Part shown: positions 9,334 to 18,844 of the stretch, in pieces
How the letters are laid out: every line of letters starts with the position of its first letter
Position numbering within the stretch: position 1 is the first letter of the stretch
DNA from: Mucilaginibacter tundrae
GTDB lineage: Bacteria; Bacteroidota; Bacteroidia; Sphingobacteriales; Sphingobacteriaceae
NCBI RefSeq assembly: GCF_013408825.1
Contig: NZ_JACCBZ010000007.1
Span: forward strand, 214,680 to 278,679
Direction: 5' to 3'
DNA length: 64,000 nucleotides
The notes under the pieces: model-generated
What the model saw: only the letters and a program-made list of their open reading frames with translations
Told to the model about the DNA's origin: nothing
The model's database searches: none
Made by a program: the position numbers and the translations under genes

Positions 9334-10905
9334 TTATTTAGCAGAATAAAGTACGTATTTCTTGCCTAACTTTTGTTGGGTGAAGTTTTTATATCCCGGG
9401 AAGAATTTCTTGGCAGTACTATCCTGTTCGGTAGAATAGCTTGCAGGCAATAACAGGTAAAGAGGCCCTGCATGGCCATCGTAACTATAATCATCATAAT
9501 TTAATTGTACGCCCGGTAATATTGGGTCGAGAATGATGATGCGGTTATGGGTGATCTCTAAAGGGAGGTCGGCGGTGGTGAAAACAAAGATGGCATCCCT
9601 ATTCTCATCGTTTAATTTCAAAATATAATTTAGAGATTGCTGATCGATAGTTTGCTGTGCAAAGCCACTACTTCCATGGCTGCTGATATTTTTATTGAAG
9701 ATATAGCCTTTTGCTAAAAAGGAGTAGTTGATGCCTATCAACACAACGCATAATACTACAAATGCCGCCTTATATGGCCGTTTAAATTTAGCCACCAAAT
9801 AGATGATACCGGGCACAATTAATAAGCCAATGATCCGGAAATGCCGACCCTCATACGAGATTGTCATCTGCCTTAAATAGGCAGCGGTGAAGAATACTAT
9901 CGATACCAAATAAAAAACGATCACAAAAAGCCTATAGTCGTTTTTTTGCACAAACCGGATGATGGCACTTATTAACATTAAACTTAAAACAGCCATTAAC
10001 AACAATATCCATAAAGTATGTTCAGGTGTTAAAAATGGTGTAAAGGTTGGGAATAATAACCCATGCATAATATCATCTATAGAAAAACCTGCGACTAATG
10101 GTGATGCCAGCGGGAAGCTGAATGTTTGTAAGCTAAATTTTAGTCCGGTTGATGCTGATGCCGGGGTATCGCCTTTGGAAAGGAAGAAAATATAGATACA
10201 GGCTACTGATATTATTGCGGGGATAACGAGCAAAACACCATTTTTTATCAATTTGCGGACGTTTAGACTTTCGCCAATCACGGATAATCGAAGCCATACA
10301 CACAGTAATCCCGCCACGTAAATCCATATAAATGACGACTTACAAAAGAAGCCTGCCCAACCTGACAATAATATAAAAAGCAACAATTTCAGATCGACTT
10401 TTTTAGTAGCTGCACAACCGTATAAAAACCAGCCTTCAAATCCGAAAAGTAATACCTCGCCGCCATTATAGAAAATATAAGGTGTGATAAAAGCTTGCTG
10501 GCATGCAATAAACACAATACTTAACGCGGCAATTATTGGAGTAAAACCTATCTTTTTGAAGAAAATATAAAATCCAACTAAACCTGAAAGTTCAAATATG
10601 GTAATTACTAATGCTGTAGCACGGCCAGTGTTTAACCCGGTTATAACTTTAATTACATACGGTACCAGATATTGCCCCGGCGACCACCATGTTAAAAATT
10701 CAGAATTATTTTTGGAAATATCATCCTGGTTAGGGACTATCAACCGATTAAAGCCGCCACCCATTTGCATGGATTTCATTACCTGGAAGCCATGGCTTGG
10801 ATCAGGGAAAATAGCGGGAGGATAAACGAATATCATTATACCCAATACCACAGTAATTATAACGATAATGGTAAGGATGATTTTATGTAGAGGAGTATTT
10901 TTCAA
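9334..10905 (-). CDS. Polytopic GT39/PMT-like glycosyltransferase, putative
   Basis: A 523-residue membrane protein with about twelve helices. The first periplasmic loop carries an acidic FPDPSHGFQVMKSMQMGG segment near residues 32-50, which is where GT-C fold enzymes (ArnT/PMT type) place their catalytic acidic residue. A short soluble region follows the last helix. Such enzymes use polyprenyl-phosphate sugars on the periplasmic side. It is the last gene of the long polysaccharide operon, 14 bases after the WcaF-like gene. The fold assignment is an inference from topology, and the sugar is unknown. Confidence 0.55.
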   Translation of the reverse strand: MKNTPLHKIILTIIVIITVVLGIMIFVYPPAIFPDPSHGFQVMKSMQMGGGFNRLIVPNQDDISKNNSEFLTWWSPGQYLVPYVIKVITGLNTGRATALVITIFELSGLVGFYIFFKKIGFTPIIAALSIVFIACQQAFITPYIFYNGGEVLLFGFEGWFLYGCAATKKVDLKLLLFILLSGWAGFFCKSSFIWIYVAGLLCVWLRLSVIGESLNVRKLIKNGVLLVIPAIISVACIYIFFLSKGDTPASASTGLKFSLQTFSFPLASPLVAGFSIDDIMHGLLFPTFTPFLTPEHTLWILLLMAVLSLMLISAIIRFVQKNDYRLFVIVFYLVSIVFFTAAYLRQMTISYEGRHFRIIGLLIVPGIIYLVAKFKRPYKAAFVVLCVVLIGINYSFLAKGYIFNKNISSHGSSGFAQQTIDQQSLNYILKLNDENRDAIFVFTTADLPLEITHNRIIILDPILPGVQLNYDDYSYDGHAGPLYLLLPASYSTEQDSTAKKFFPGYKNFTQQKLGKKYVLYSAK

Positions 10906-10919
10906 TGAATAGTATTGTG

Positions 10920-11471
10920 TTAGCTAATTACCCTATCGCGGATTTTAACGGCAGGATTGCCTTGATAGATAGAATAGGCATCAAGGTTTTTAGTGGCAAT
11001 AGATCCTGTGGTGAGTACTGCATGGGTAGCTATAGTAATCCCCTGGTTAACTACTGCCTTGGCGCCTATCCATGCGCCATCTTCTAAAATTATACCGCCT
11101 GTGATGAGATCAAAAGAAGTTTTTTTATAATTGTGACTTCCGGTAAGCAACAACGCACCTTGCGATACGCATACGTTTGAGCCCATGATTATTGGAACTA
11201 AGCAATCTATCCAAACATCTTCGCCTACCCAGGTATTATGTCCGACGGTTAGATGCCAGGGGTATTTTACACTTACTCCCGGTTTGATAGTTACATTTTT
11301 ACCGATTCTGGCGCCAAACAGCCTAAGCACAACAACCTTAAAACCATTTACCGGAAGCAAACCTGTTTTAAAAAAAACAGCATTTACATAATGCCATAAA
11401 ATTCTTTTTATGGAACTACCGCCGGGATTAAACGGATGGTTGTTATAGCTTGAAAGATCAGTTTGCTGCAT
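10920..11471 (-). CDS. WcaF-like hexapeptide-repeat acetyltransferase
   Basis: A 183-residue left-handed beta-helix acyltransferase of the LbH_WcaF-like group, which O-acetylates sugars in exopolysaccharide synthesis using acetyl-CoA. Visible signs are the N-terminal NPGGSSIKRILWHYVN motif typical of this group, hexapeptide turns (IGKNVTIKPGVSVKYP, VGHNTWVGEDVWID, DGAWIGAKAVVNQGITI), and the catalytic-type histidine in LLTGSHNY. It overlaps the end of the GT2-exosortase gene by 14 bases, so the two are translationally coupled. Confidence 0.88.
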   Translation of the reverse strand: MQQTDLSSYNNHPFNPGGSSIKRILWHYVNAVFFKTGLLPVNGFKVVVLRLFGARIGKNVTIKPGVSVKYPWHLTVGHNTWVGEDVWIDCLVPIIMGSNVCVSQGALLLTGSHNYKKTSFDLITGGIILEDGAWIGAKAVVNQGITIATHAVLTTGSIATKNLDAYSIYQGNPAVKIRDRVIS

Positions 11472-12879
11472 GTTTTTTATTGGGGTTGACAGGCTCTCTC
11501 ATCCAAAAATAAATACTTATGGCTATAATCAGATAAATAATAAAGTTAAATATGGTATGATGATCTAAAGTGGTTGTTCCAGCCTTAGTCCAGTATACAG
11601 CGAGAAACATAAACCGAAGAATATTTAAAAATTGCAGTACCAATATGCCAGCGATAATGAATATTACTTTCGCCTTCAGGTTTTTAGGGTAGGCGATAAC
11701 GAAGGCGGTAAAAAAGCTGATAACACCCAGCCCCAGGCACTTGTAAACAACCTGAATAGAGCCGCGTCCGGCAACCAGCATAATGTAATTATCGTGTATG
11801 GCAGTAAAGCCAAGCATGTTGAGTAGGCCTGTACTACAATTTAACAATATCAGGCGTAGGCTTTTTATATAATTGAGGTTGTTTGCTACAAATGGGATAT
11901 AGTGACGACTTGCAGGACTGGTTGCCGCAAACCAATAAATATTGAAGTAATAGAGAACGACAAACAGCAGCAGAAAGCTGAATACGAATTTTATAGGGCT
12001 TCGGCTTCTGTTTGATTTGCGTTCAGGATATTTTTGATCGATGATCTCATCAATTTTAATGTCAACTATCAACCTGAACCAAAAGCCTTGCAAAAAGTGG
12101 AAGATAATTCCATTTCGCCCATCCAAAATGCCTAATTGAAAAAATATCCGGTACAAAAAGTAAATTGCTGGTCTGCTGTAGCGCGGCATTTGCCACCATA
12201 GTTGTTTAAGCCAGGCCGTACGCTCATCCGGCGAGCCAAAGAAGGCGGGTTTAACCGTTTGGGTGCGTATATTAAGCATGCGTTCTACCTCCTCCTGTGC
12301 AACCAGGTCGCTGTAGCGGTTGTGCTTATCTATCCAAAATTTGATATTGTTTTCTTTTAGGTTTTCTTCGAGGATATGACCGTCTTTCCAAACAATGGTT
12401 TTGCCGGGAACTATAAAACGGTGATCCATATTCTCGTTCAGATCAGAATAGCCTTTTCCGAACCTGATCATTTTGAGCAGATAGATTGGATAATAGCCAC
12501 CATGTTTTAACCAACGGCCTTTAAAAAAATTCTTGCGGTTAAAGTAAATACCGTCAACATCGGCATAATCTTCATCCTTAAAATTAAGCAGGCGTTGTTT
12601 TAATTCGGGCGTTACAATTTGATCAGCATCCAGGCAAATTGCCCAGGGAGTTTTGATGTCGAAGTTTTTAAGCGCGAAATCCCATTGTTTGGGATGGTTT
12701 TCAAAAGGATTGGTTAAAATTTCGGCGTTGAATTCTTTTGCGATAGCAAGGGTATCGTCAGTACTTCCGGAATCAAGCACATAGATTGGGGCATTTAAAT
12801 CAGCTATTGATTTAAGCAAACGAGGTAGATGAACCTCTTCATTAAATGTAATTACAATAAATGAAAATGGAGTGCTCAA
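11458..12879 (-). CDS. GT2 glycosyltransferase-exosortase fusion protein
   Basis: A 473-residue two-domain protein. Residues 1-290 form a family 2 glycosyltransferase of the WaaE/KdtX-like branch, with SFIVITFNEE, the VLDSGSTDDT nucleotide-binding loop (34-43) and the DxD motif LDADQ (D84, D86). Residues 295-462 form a multi-helix membrane domain with exosortase hallmarks: the cysteine in VVYKCLGLG (C381), the arginine in NILRFMF (R422), and a histidine in DHHTIFN (H440 or H441), in the right order and spacing for the Cys-Arg-His triad. Exosortases cleave C-terminal sorting tags and are usually tied to polysaccharide loci. From memory, an exosortase type with neighbouring Wzy-like and GT4 genes (XrtY) occurs in Bacteroidota; whether this is that family was not tested. 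It abuts a GT4 gene and overlaps the WcaF-like gene. Confidence 0.82.
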   Translation of the reverse strand: MSTPFSFIVITFNEEVHLPRLLKSIADLNAPIYVLDSGSTDDTLAIAKEFNAEILTNPFENHPKQWDFALKNFDIKTPWAICLDADQIVTPELKQRLLNFKDEDYADVDGIYFNRKNFFKGRWLKHGGYYPIYLLKMIRFGKGYSDLNENMDHRFIVPGKTIVWKDGHILEENLKENNIKFWIDKHNRYSDLVAQEEVERMLNIRTQTVKPAFFGSPDERTAWLKQLWWQMPRYSRPAIYFLYRIFFQLGILDGRNGIIFHFLQGFWFRLIVDIKIDEIIDQKYPERKSNRSRSPIKFVFSFLLLFVVLYYFNIYWFAATSPASRHYIPFVANNLNYIKSLRLILLNCSTGLLNMLGFTAIHDNYIMLVAGRGSIQVVYKCLGLGVISFFTAFVIAYPKNLKAKVIFIIAGILVLQFLNILRFMFLAVYWTKAGTTTLDHHTIFNFIIYLIIAISIYFWMREPVNPNKKHAAN

Positions 12880-12880
12880 C

Positions 12881-14011
12881 TTACTTAATTACTTGTGTGT
12901 ACATGTCAATATATCTTTTAGCAAGATTAGCATAATTAAAATCTGCTGAAATTTTGCCCGGCGCATATTCCTTTATACGGATGATCCCTGCTTTTTGGCT
13001 CGCTAAATTATTTATTGCCGCACTAACCGACGCTGGATTGGTTTCACAGAGCCATCCTAAGCGATTTTGATCGACATAATCAGCTAATCCAACAGCTTTG
13101 CTTACTAAAACAGGAGTGCCTACGCTAAGGCTTTCAATTACAACATTACCAAAATTCTCATCGTAAGATGGTAATATCATTACATCATGGTCATAAAGTA
13201 ATTGATACTTGTTATCGGTTTGAAAACCAATCCAATCAATTTGGGCAGCAACACCATTATCGAGCGCCATTTTTTTAAGTTGACTTACGTACTCGCTATT
13301 CCCATCGCCTGCAATGGTTAATTTATAGGGAATGGAGACCGATTTAAGGGCATCAAGTAAAACATCTAATCCCTTTTTTTCTTCTATCCTGGAGAAAAAG
13401 ATAAGCCGGAGGTGATCTGTTGGCTGATAGCCGCTGAATTTATTTTTGACCAGATTAATAAAATTTGGGATATTAAAAATGGTATTACCAGGGAGCATTG
13501 CCTTTAATACATCACGCTCATGGTTAGATGTAGTATGTATAAAGCAGTTTTTTAACAGTGGCTTGCCCAGCCATGAATGCATCTGGCTTTTAATATTGTT
13601 ATTTTTATTTTGGAATGAATAATTGCTCAAAGTTCCTCTTGGCGATACGATAACAGGCACTTTTCGTATTAAAGCCACAAAGCAACCTAATACTGATACC
13701 AGGTTCCACCAGGCATGAATGTGGATCACGTCGTAATCGCGAGCTGTTCGCCATAAATGCGTTAGGAGCGATGGTGAAAGATGAGTATGATCTTTGGTAA
13801 CGCGCTTAAAATAGATAACCTGTACACCATCAACCAAAACAGGTTTGGCAATTTCAACAGGTAATTCCGTTAACCCATTAGCTGTAGTGGCATATACTGT
13901 TACACCTTTACCGGCAGCAACCAATTGTTCCGATAGCATAGAAATGGACATGGTTGGCCCACCATAAATATAAGCAGGTTTATACGAAGGACTTAGCTGC
14001 AGGATTTTCAA
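12881..14011 (-). CDS. GT4 glycosyltransferase next to the exosortase
   Basis: A 376-residue GT-B fold glycosyltransferase. The N-terminal acceptor domain starts with KILQLSPSYKPAYIYGGPTMS, whose glycine-rich turn is typical of GT4. The C-terminal donor domain shows RLIFFSRIEEKKGLDVLLDAL and ILPSYDENFGNVVIESLSVG, containing the E-x7-E motif that binds the nucleotide sugar. It sits one base from the GT2-exosortase gene and overlaps the Wzy-like gene by four bases, so these three are probably a functional block. Its sugar donor and acceptor are unknown. Confidence 0.88.
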   Translation of the reverse strand: MKILQLSPSYKPAYIYGGPTMSISMLSEQLVAAGKGVTVYATTANGLTELPVEIAKPVLVDGVQVIYFKRVTKDHTHLSPSLLTHLWRTARDYDVIHIHAWWNLVSVLGCFVALIRKVPVIVSPRGTLSNYSFQNKNNNIKSQMHSWLGKPLLKNCFIHTTSNHERDVLKAMLPGNTIFNIPNFINLVKNKFSGYQPTDHLRLIFFSRIEEKKGLDVLLDALKSVSIPYKLTIAGDGNSEYVSQLKKMALDNGVAAQIDWIGFQTDNKYQLLYDHDVMILPSYDENFGNVVIESLSVGTPVLVSKAVGLADYVDQNRLGWLCETNPASVSAAINNLASQKAGIIRIKEYAPGKISADFNYANLAKRYIDMYTQVIK

Positions 14012-15408
14012 ATCTCGTTCAAAATATTTTTAGCCCGTAATATTTTAAATACGATGAGCATGGTTATGTAGCTCCAAAAGACTACGTTAATGATGAATTC
14101 AAAACTGAGCCCTCGCCAAAATATTTGAAATAAACCACTAAAGATTAAGGCGGTACCTAAAATATATCCCCCAAATAATTCTTCGGCTTTATTGTCTATA
14201 ATTTGTGCAAGTGCCCCATAGGCAAACATTGCCATTAGTACGCCCCAACCACCATATGATAAATAGGCATCCACAATAAAAGCCGGCTTGGCCGACACTT
14301 CTTCGCCACGATATACTACGCCCGCGTCGTAAACCCGTTCCATTATCAAATCTTCGGTACTTGGTTTTGAGGGCCAAAACAGGCGGGGCACAATGGCTTC
14401 TGCCGATTGTTGTAAAAGCTTTGTTTTATAATAAGGTACATTATCGGGGGTTGATTGTACAAATTTGGTAAACATATCAACTTCACTTAACCGAGAGGTG
14501 AGAAACTCCCAATTGGTGTTACCTAAACTACCGTTACTGTTCAGCGCGGCATCAAGGGCTAATTGAGTCGCGTCATCAGTATTATCACCCGACCAGGCAT
14601 TTTGGCGGAAAACACTGTTAAATGTAGGTAGTAACAGGAATAGCAAAATAAGCATGGGGATAAAAGTAGCAGCAACTAATTTTTTATAATTGGGATATAG
14701 AAATATACCTAATACCAATACACTAATAATTATAGGCTCCTTGAAGCCCGAAGTGAGCGCCTGGTAAAAATTGAAAAAAAACAACGCCAGGCATATCATC
14801 GTATTTCTGACATTTTTAAGCGGTATAGCAAAAGCAAGTGCAAGTGTGCCGGATATAAAACTTAAGGTGTTAAGTTGGGTATAGAACTGTGACAAGCCGG
14901 GAACCCGCAAGAATATTTCGGATGCCGGGAAGCTGATTAACGCGAATACTAAAAGCAGATTAGGTAATTTGTTTTTGTCGTAATCATATTTTTGTTTAAT
15001 AGGATACCTCATGAACATTAAAATACCCGTAGCGAAAGCTGCATGGCCTAAACAGTAATAGCGCTGGCATTGGGCCGTTAGTTTTAACAAAGCTATATCG
15101 GATAAATAAAATGGGCTTGGCGCCTGAAAGTTTTGATAACCTATTACACTTAAGAAATAAAATATAGAGGTGCAACAGGTGTAACCTGCGAAAATGATCT
15201 GAACCAGAAAGAGTGGACGCATTAATTGCTCTGATAAAGGCCTATCGGTTGGTAATGGCTGTATTTTGCCTGTTAAGGTTATGTAAAAAATAAAGAATGA
15301 GCCAGCCCAAGCAGTTAAAAACGATAATATCGGATTAGACCTAAATATTAACGATAGTGCCCAGGGAATAAATAGAATCGCATATTTTTCAATCGAATTA
15401 GTTCTCAT
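14008..15408 (-). CDS. Wzy-like polysaccharide polymerase, putative
   Basis: A 466-residue membrane protein with about eleven helices and one large non-membrane loop (about residues 265-385, rich in polar and proline residues such as NAWSGDNTDDATQ and PRLFWPSKPST). This is the topology of O-antigen polymerases, which join lipid-linked repeat units in the periplasm. The start overlaps the upstream GT4 gene by 11 bases. Its position next to the GT4 and GT2-exosortase genes fits what I recall as an exosortase-associated Wzy-like protein; that label is from memory. Sequence similarity in this class is poor, so the call rests on topology and context. Confidence 0.65.
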   Translation of the reverse strand: MRTNSIEKYAILFIPWALSLIFRSNPILSFLTAWAGSFFIFYITLTGKIQPLPTDRPLSEQLMRPLFLVQIIFAGYTCCTSIFYFLSVIGYQNFQAPSPFYLSDIALLKLTAQCQRYYCLGHAAFATGILMFMRYPIKQKYDYDKNKLPNLLLVFALISFPASEIFLRVPGLSQFYTQLNTLSFISGTLALAFAIPLKNVRNTMICLALFFFNFYQALTSGFKEPIIISVLVLGIFLYPNYKKLVAATFIPMLILLFLLLPTFNSVFRQNAWSGDNTDDATQLALDAALNSNGSLGNTNWEFLTSRLSEVDMFTKFVQSTPDNVPYYKTKLLQQSAEAIVPRLFWPSKPSTEDLIMERVYDAGVVYRGEEVSAKPAFIVDAYLSYGGWGVLMAMFAYGALAQIIDNKAEELFGGYILGTALIFSGLFQIFWRGLSFEFIINVVFWSYITMLIVFKILRAKNILNEI

Positions 15409-16552
15409 TCAACACTTTTTCAATTGTTTTTACCTGCGTTTCGAAATTCCAATCTTTAATAATTTGCCGCGAGCATTCGCCCATTTGCAATAATCCGCTT
15501 TTACCTTTACTAACAAGCTTTATTAGTTTTTTAGTCAGATCACCCACATTGGCGGCTTCAAATATATCACCATTTTTGCCGGGAATAACCAAGTCGATAG
15601 CACAGCCGACTCTATCTGATACTAAAACAACTTTACCGCAAGCCATAGCCTCATTTACCGCCAACCCCCAGCTTTCAGAGATGGAGGGCAGGCAATAAAT
15701 ATCAGCCGCCTGGTAAACTGAAGGTATGTAGGACTGATTTACAAAGTTTAAAAAATACAATCGTTTAATGCCATTTGCTTTTACATAAGATATCAAATCA
15801 GCCTCATCAACACCATTACCAACCAATAGTAGGTGAACGGTAGGTTGTGTGATATTGGCAAATGCAGCTACCAAAGTTTTAACGTTTTTAACCGGTTCAA
15901 ATTTACCAGCATAAAGTATCAGAATATCATCAGTAGGAATATTCAATGACGAACGTAATTCTTGTGCTTGCTGTGATTGATCTGTTTGAAACCGAGCATT
16001 ATCAATGGAATGAGGTGCAAAGCTTAATTGATCGTCCTTAAGGCCATATCGCTTAAAGTATGCTTTGTTATTTGTGCCCACATAAAAAGCGTGATCGATA
16101 TGACGATATACCCATTTCAGAAATATCGATTTTAATAGGCTCTTTATTCCTTTTTGTTCATTCAGCAATGTTGAATCGCCTCTGAAAAACACCGGCACCT
16201 TATTTTTAAAATAACGGATAGCTTTTAAGTGGCCACTATATGCCCAGCCATAAATTAATATAGCATCAGGTTTATAAGCTTCTATTTGATTAAGCAACCC
16301 AGGATTTATAACACCTTTAAAATTATGAGAACCGGGATTGACAGATGTGTTTTTTACCCACTCATACGGGTATCCATCCAATAATGAAATATCCCATTGC
16401 ACGTTTTTATTAAACCCTGGATCATAGCCTTTTTGTGAACCCTCTCCCCAAGTATAAAACACATTTATTTCTACCTGTTTACGTTCGTGCAACAGTTTAA
16501 AAACCGGCGCGTAATATTGTATTGGATGAGTTGTGATGATGGCTAGCTTCAC
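15398..16552 (-). CDS. GT4 glycosyltransferase
   Basis: A 384-residue GT-B enzyme. The N-terminus KLAIITTHPIQYYAPVFKLL matches a GT4 subgroup with a His-Pro-Ile-Gln opening. The C-terminal domain has LILYAGKFEPVKNVKTLVAAF and ADIYCLPSISESWGLAVNEA, the latter holding the E-x7-E motif. It is cytosolic and adds one sugar to the lipid-linked intermediate. Four-base overlap with the upstream gene and 11-base overlap with the polymerase gene indicate translational coupling. Confidence 0.87.
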   Translation of the reverse strand: MKLAIITTHPIQYYAPVFKLLHERKQVEINVFYTWGEGSQKGYDPGFNKNVQWDISLLDGYPYEWVKNTSVNPGSHNFKGVINPGLLNQIEAYKPDAILIYGWAYSGHLKAIRYFKNKVPVFFRGDSTLLNEQKGIKSLLKSIFLKWVYRHIDHAFYVGTNNKAYFKRYGLKDDQLSFAPHSIDNARFQTDQSQQAQELRSSLNIPTDDILILYAGKFEPVKNVKTLVAAFANITQPTVHLLLVGNGVDEADLISYVKANGIKRLYFLNFVNQSYIPSVYQAADIYCLPSISESWGLAVNEAMACGKVVLVSDRVGCAIDLVIPGKNGDIFEAANVGDLTKKLIKLVSKGKSGLLQMGECSRQIIKDWNFETQVKTIEKVLNEN

Positions 16553-17829
16553 AAACTGAGTACCTCCTCAAAAAATTGACATTGCAATTTGGTCATGTTT
16601 TGTGCTGAGTACTTGTTAATTGCATCGGCATTATAATGCGACACGGCTATAGTATCATTGGCAATACCCGAAAAAAAAGAGCTGATTTTCTTCTGAATGT
16701 TTTCATCTCCATCATAGCTATAAGCAAACGGAGCACCGTACTCTTTAAGGGCATCCAAGGCTGGGCTTTTACTGTTAAATACTGCCAACAAAGGTTTAGT
16801 AGTTAACAAATAAGGATAAATTTTTGACGCGGTATATTGCGGGTCATCCGATCCGGGCATTAATAGGGCATCTGCTTGTTGAAGCGTGGCGAGTGTGTGG
16901 TAATAGCTTATTCTATCGGTTATTTCAATTACATTTTCGGCTACTCCAAATTCTTGCGCTATCGGCAATATGGTTGGCTTTCCTTGCCCTGCAGGGGCAT
17001 AACTTGTGCCTACAAAGTATAATTGTATATTTTTGAATAGTTGCTGGTTACCATCTAAACAACTTTTAAAAGCTTTAAAAATTGCATTTAATGCCGGTTG
17101 CATATCGGCACCGCCACGGCCTATATAAATGACGTTTTTAAATTCCGGATTAAGGAGCGGCTTAAACAACATTTCATTATCTGCAGCAATTTGCAAGTCG
17201 GGTTTAAAAGCGCCGAATGGGATAGTAACCGCTGGGATGTTTTTTATTGTTGGATAGCGGCTTTTTAAGTCATCAATATAACCATCAGAAACGCTGATTA
17301 ATCCACCAACGGAGTTCATGGCAATAGGCTCCAGGTATTTATTTAAGCGGTAGGAAAACCAATACTTCGCCGGGCGCTGATCTTTTGGTTTATCCTGATA
17401 ATACTCCGAGTACCAGGGGTCCTGAACATCTATGATATAGGGTGTTTTAAATTTTAGTCTCCAATAAGCACCCAAAATAGTGACAGGAAACTGTGTGGTG
17501 CTGAAATAAATGAGATCGTATTTTGTTGCTTTGAGTAATTGGTTTACTGTTTTTAAATAATACCACATAGATCGCAGAGCCAAACTGCCTAAACCAACTT
17601 TAGCGGTGATTTTTTTACTTAGCGCCTTTACCTTGTAAATATTTACATCGGGAGGAAGGGATTGAAACAATAGCTCGTCCTTAATCATTTCTGAATACTT
17701 ATCATCAACAGTTACCACATCTGCAACCCAACCAAATTGTTTAAAATAAGGTAAACTCATGCGTATACGTTGCATATCAGCAGCATTGGATGGCGCAAAG
17801 TAGGGAGAAATAATTAGTACGTTTTTCAA
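16549..17829 (-). CDS. GT4-like glycosyltransferase
   Basis: A 426-residue GT-B fold protein beginning KNVLIISPYFAPSNAADMQR, a variant of the GT4 donor-acceptor cleft opening. The middle VIYIGRGGADMQPALNAIFKA strand begins the C-terminal domain, and ADALLMPGSDDPQYTASKIYPYL sits where the E-x7-E motif is expected but shows K-I-Y rather than a clear second glutamate. It may therefore belong to a divergent subgroup. The start overlaps nothing upstream (ten-base gap to the acyltransferase), and its 3' end overlaps the next gene by four bases. Confidence 0.78.
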   Translation of the reverse strand: MKNVLIISPYFAPSNAADMQRIRMSLPYFKQFGWVADVVTVDDKYSEMIKDELLFQSLPPDVNIYKVKALSKKITAKVGLGSLALRSMWYYLKTVNQLLKATKYDLIYFSTTQFPVTILGAYWRLKFKTPYIIDVQDPWYSEYYQDKPKDQRPAKYWFSYRLNKYLEPIAMNSVGGLISVSDGYIDDLKSRYPTIKNIPAVTIPFGAFKPDLQIAADNEMLFKPLLNPEFKNVIYIGRGGADMQPALNAIFKAFKSCLDGNQQLFKNIQLYFVGTSYAPAGQGKPTILPIAQEFGVAENVIEITDRISYYHTLATLQQADALLMPGSDDPQYTASKIYPYLLTTKPLLAVFNSKSPALDALKEYGAPFAYSYDGDENIQKKISSFFSGIANDTIAVSHYNADAINKYSAQNMTKLQCQFFEEVLSL

Positions 17830-17839
17830 AAAATGGGTG

Positions 17840-18844
17840 TTAAATCCTGCTTAATTTCATAGCTAATCTATGAGATGGCTTTTCGACAATTAAATAAAAT
17901 AAATATGAGATAAAAACAGCTAAAAATACAAATAAGATGTAAGTGGACATGTTGTTTACCAGCCAAATAGACAGTATAGCATATATTAAAGGGTGGCACA
18001 GATACAGCGAATACGAAAATTTACCCATTGATTCAGTTAACGAATTAGGTTGATGATTTTTGAAGTATGCTATTTCGCTTTTTATCCATTTATACATTAG
18101 TAATGCAAAAATATTCATGGAAAGGATATAGCTTATATGCCAATATAATTGGCCGGCAACACAAAGGCAACTTACTGTAAATATTAAAAACCTATAAAAA
18201 GATAATTTACTAAAACTGATGCTTTTTAAGTTGTCTACGTTCTCAGCTATTAAAACACCCAAAAGCCAAACAGGTAAGCCAATTATCCACGTTAAAAACG
18301 GCCCCAATTGCCAGTAATAGCCCTGGTAAGCGCCAGTTTGAGTAAAAAATGCTAAAACATCGCGATGGGCGCCTGCCAGAATAATAATGAACGAAATTAT
18401 GAATATGAAGAATGTTTTTTTTAACCAGCTTGTTTTAGTAATGGCGAGTAAAGGGTATAAGGCATAATAAATGAGTTCACAAATCAGGCTCCATATTACG
18501 GTTTTATCAGGATGATTAAATTTAATACCCGCAACGTATATCACAATTAGTGGTATGAAAATTCTTAAGAAGCGACGTATTGCATATTGCTTTATGCTAA
18601 CGATCCCATTTTTATAGTGATGATGTATAACAAAACCTGATAGAATAAAAAAGGCCATAACAGCGGCTGTCCCATCCAAAGTATTTGCTAATATCAGGCC
18701 ACAAAACCTTAATATATTTGAAGGTGAGATTTTTAGTGTGTAAACTAGTACAGTGCTATAGTGTGATAATAAAACTATAAATGCCAGCACAAATCTTATA
18801 CTATCTAACCCTTTAATCCACCTTTTATTATCAAGCGTGCTCAT
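17840..18844 (-). CDS. Acyltransferase 3 family membrane protein
   Basis: A 334-residue integral membrane acyltransferase (OafA/NodX type) with about ten helices. Family signs are the opening WIKGLDSIRFVLAFIVLLSH with the conserved histidine, VMAFFILSGFVIHHH near residue 62, and YAIRRFLRIFIP in the following loop. These enzymes O-acetylate (or otherwise acylate) sugars of surface polysaccharides from the membrane. With the WcaF-like gene this gives the locus two acyl-modifying enzymes. It overlaps the upstream GT4 gene by four bases. Confidence 0.88.
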   Translation of the reverse strand: MSTLDNKRWIKGLDSIRFVLAFIVLLSHYSTVLVYTLKISPSNILRFCGLILANTLDGTAAVMAFFILSGFVIHHHYKNGIVSIKQYAIRRFLRIFIPLIVIYVAGIKFNHPDKTVIWSLICELIYYALYPLLAITKTSWLKKTFFIFIISFIIILAGAHRDVLAFFTQTGAYQGYYWQLGPFLTWIIGLPVWLLGVLIAENVDNLKSISFSKLSFYRFLIFTVSCLCVAGQLYWHISYILSMNIFALLMYKWIKSEIAYFKNHQPNSLTESMGKFSYSLYLCHPLIYAILSIWLVNNMSTYILFVFLAVFISYLFYLIVEKPSHRLAMKLSRI

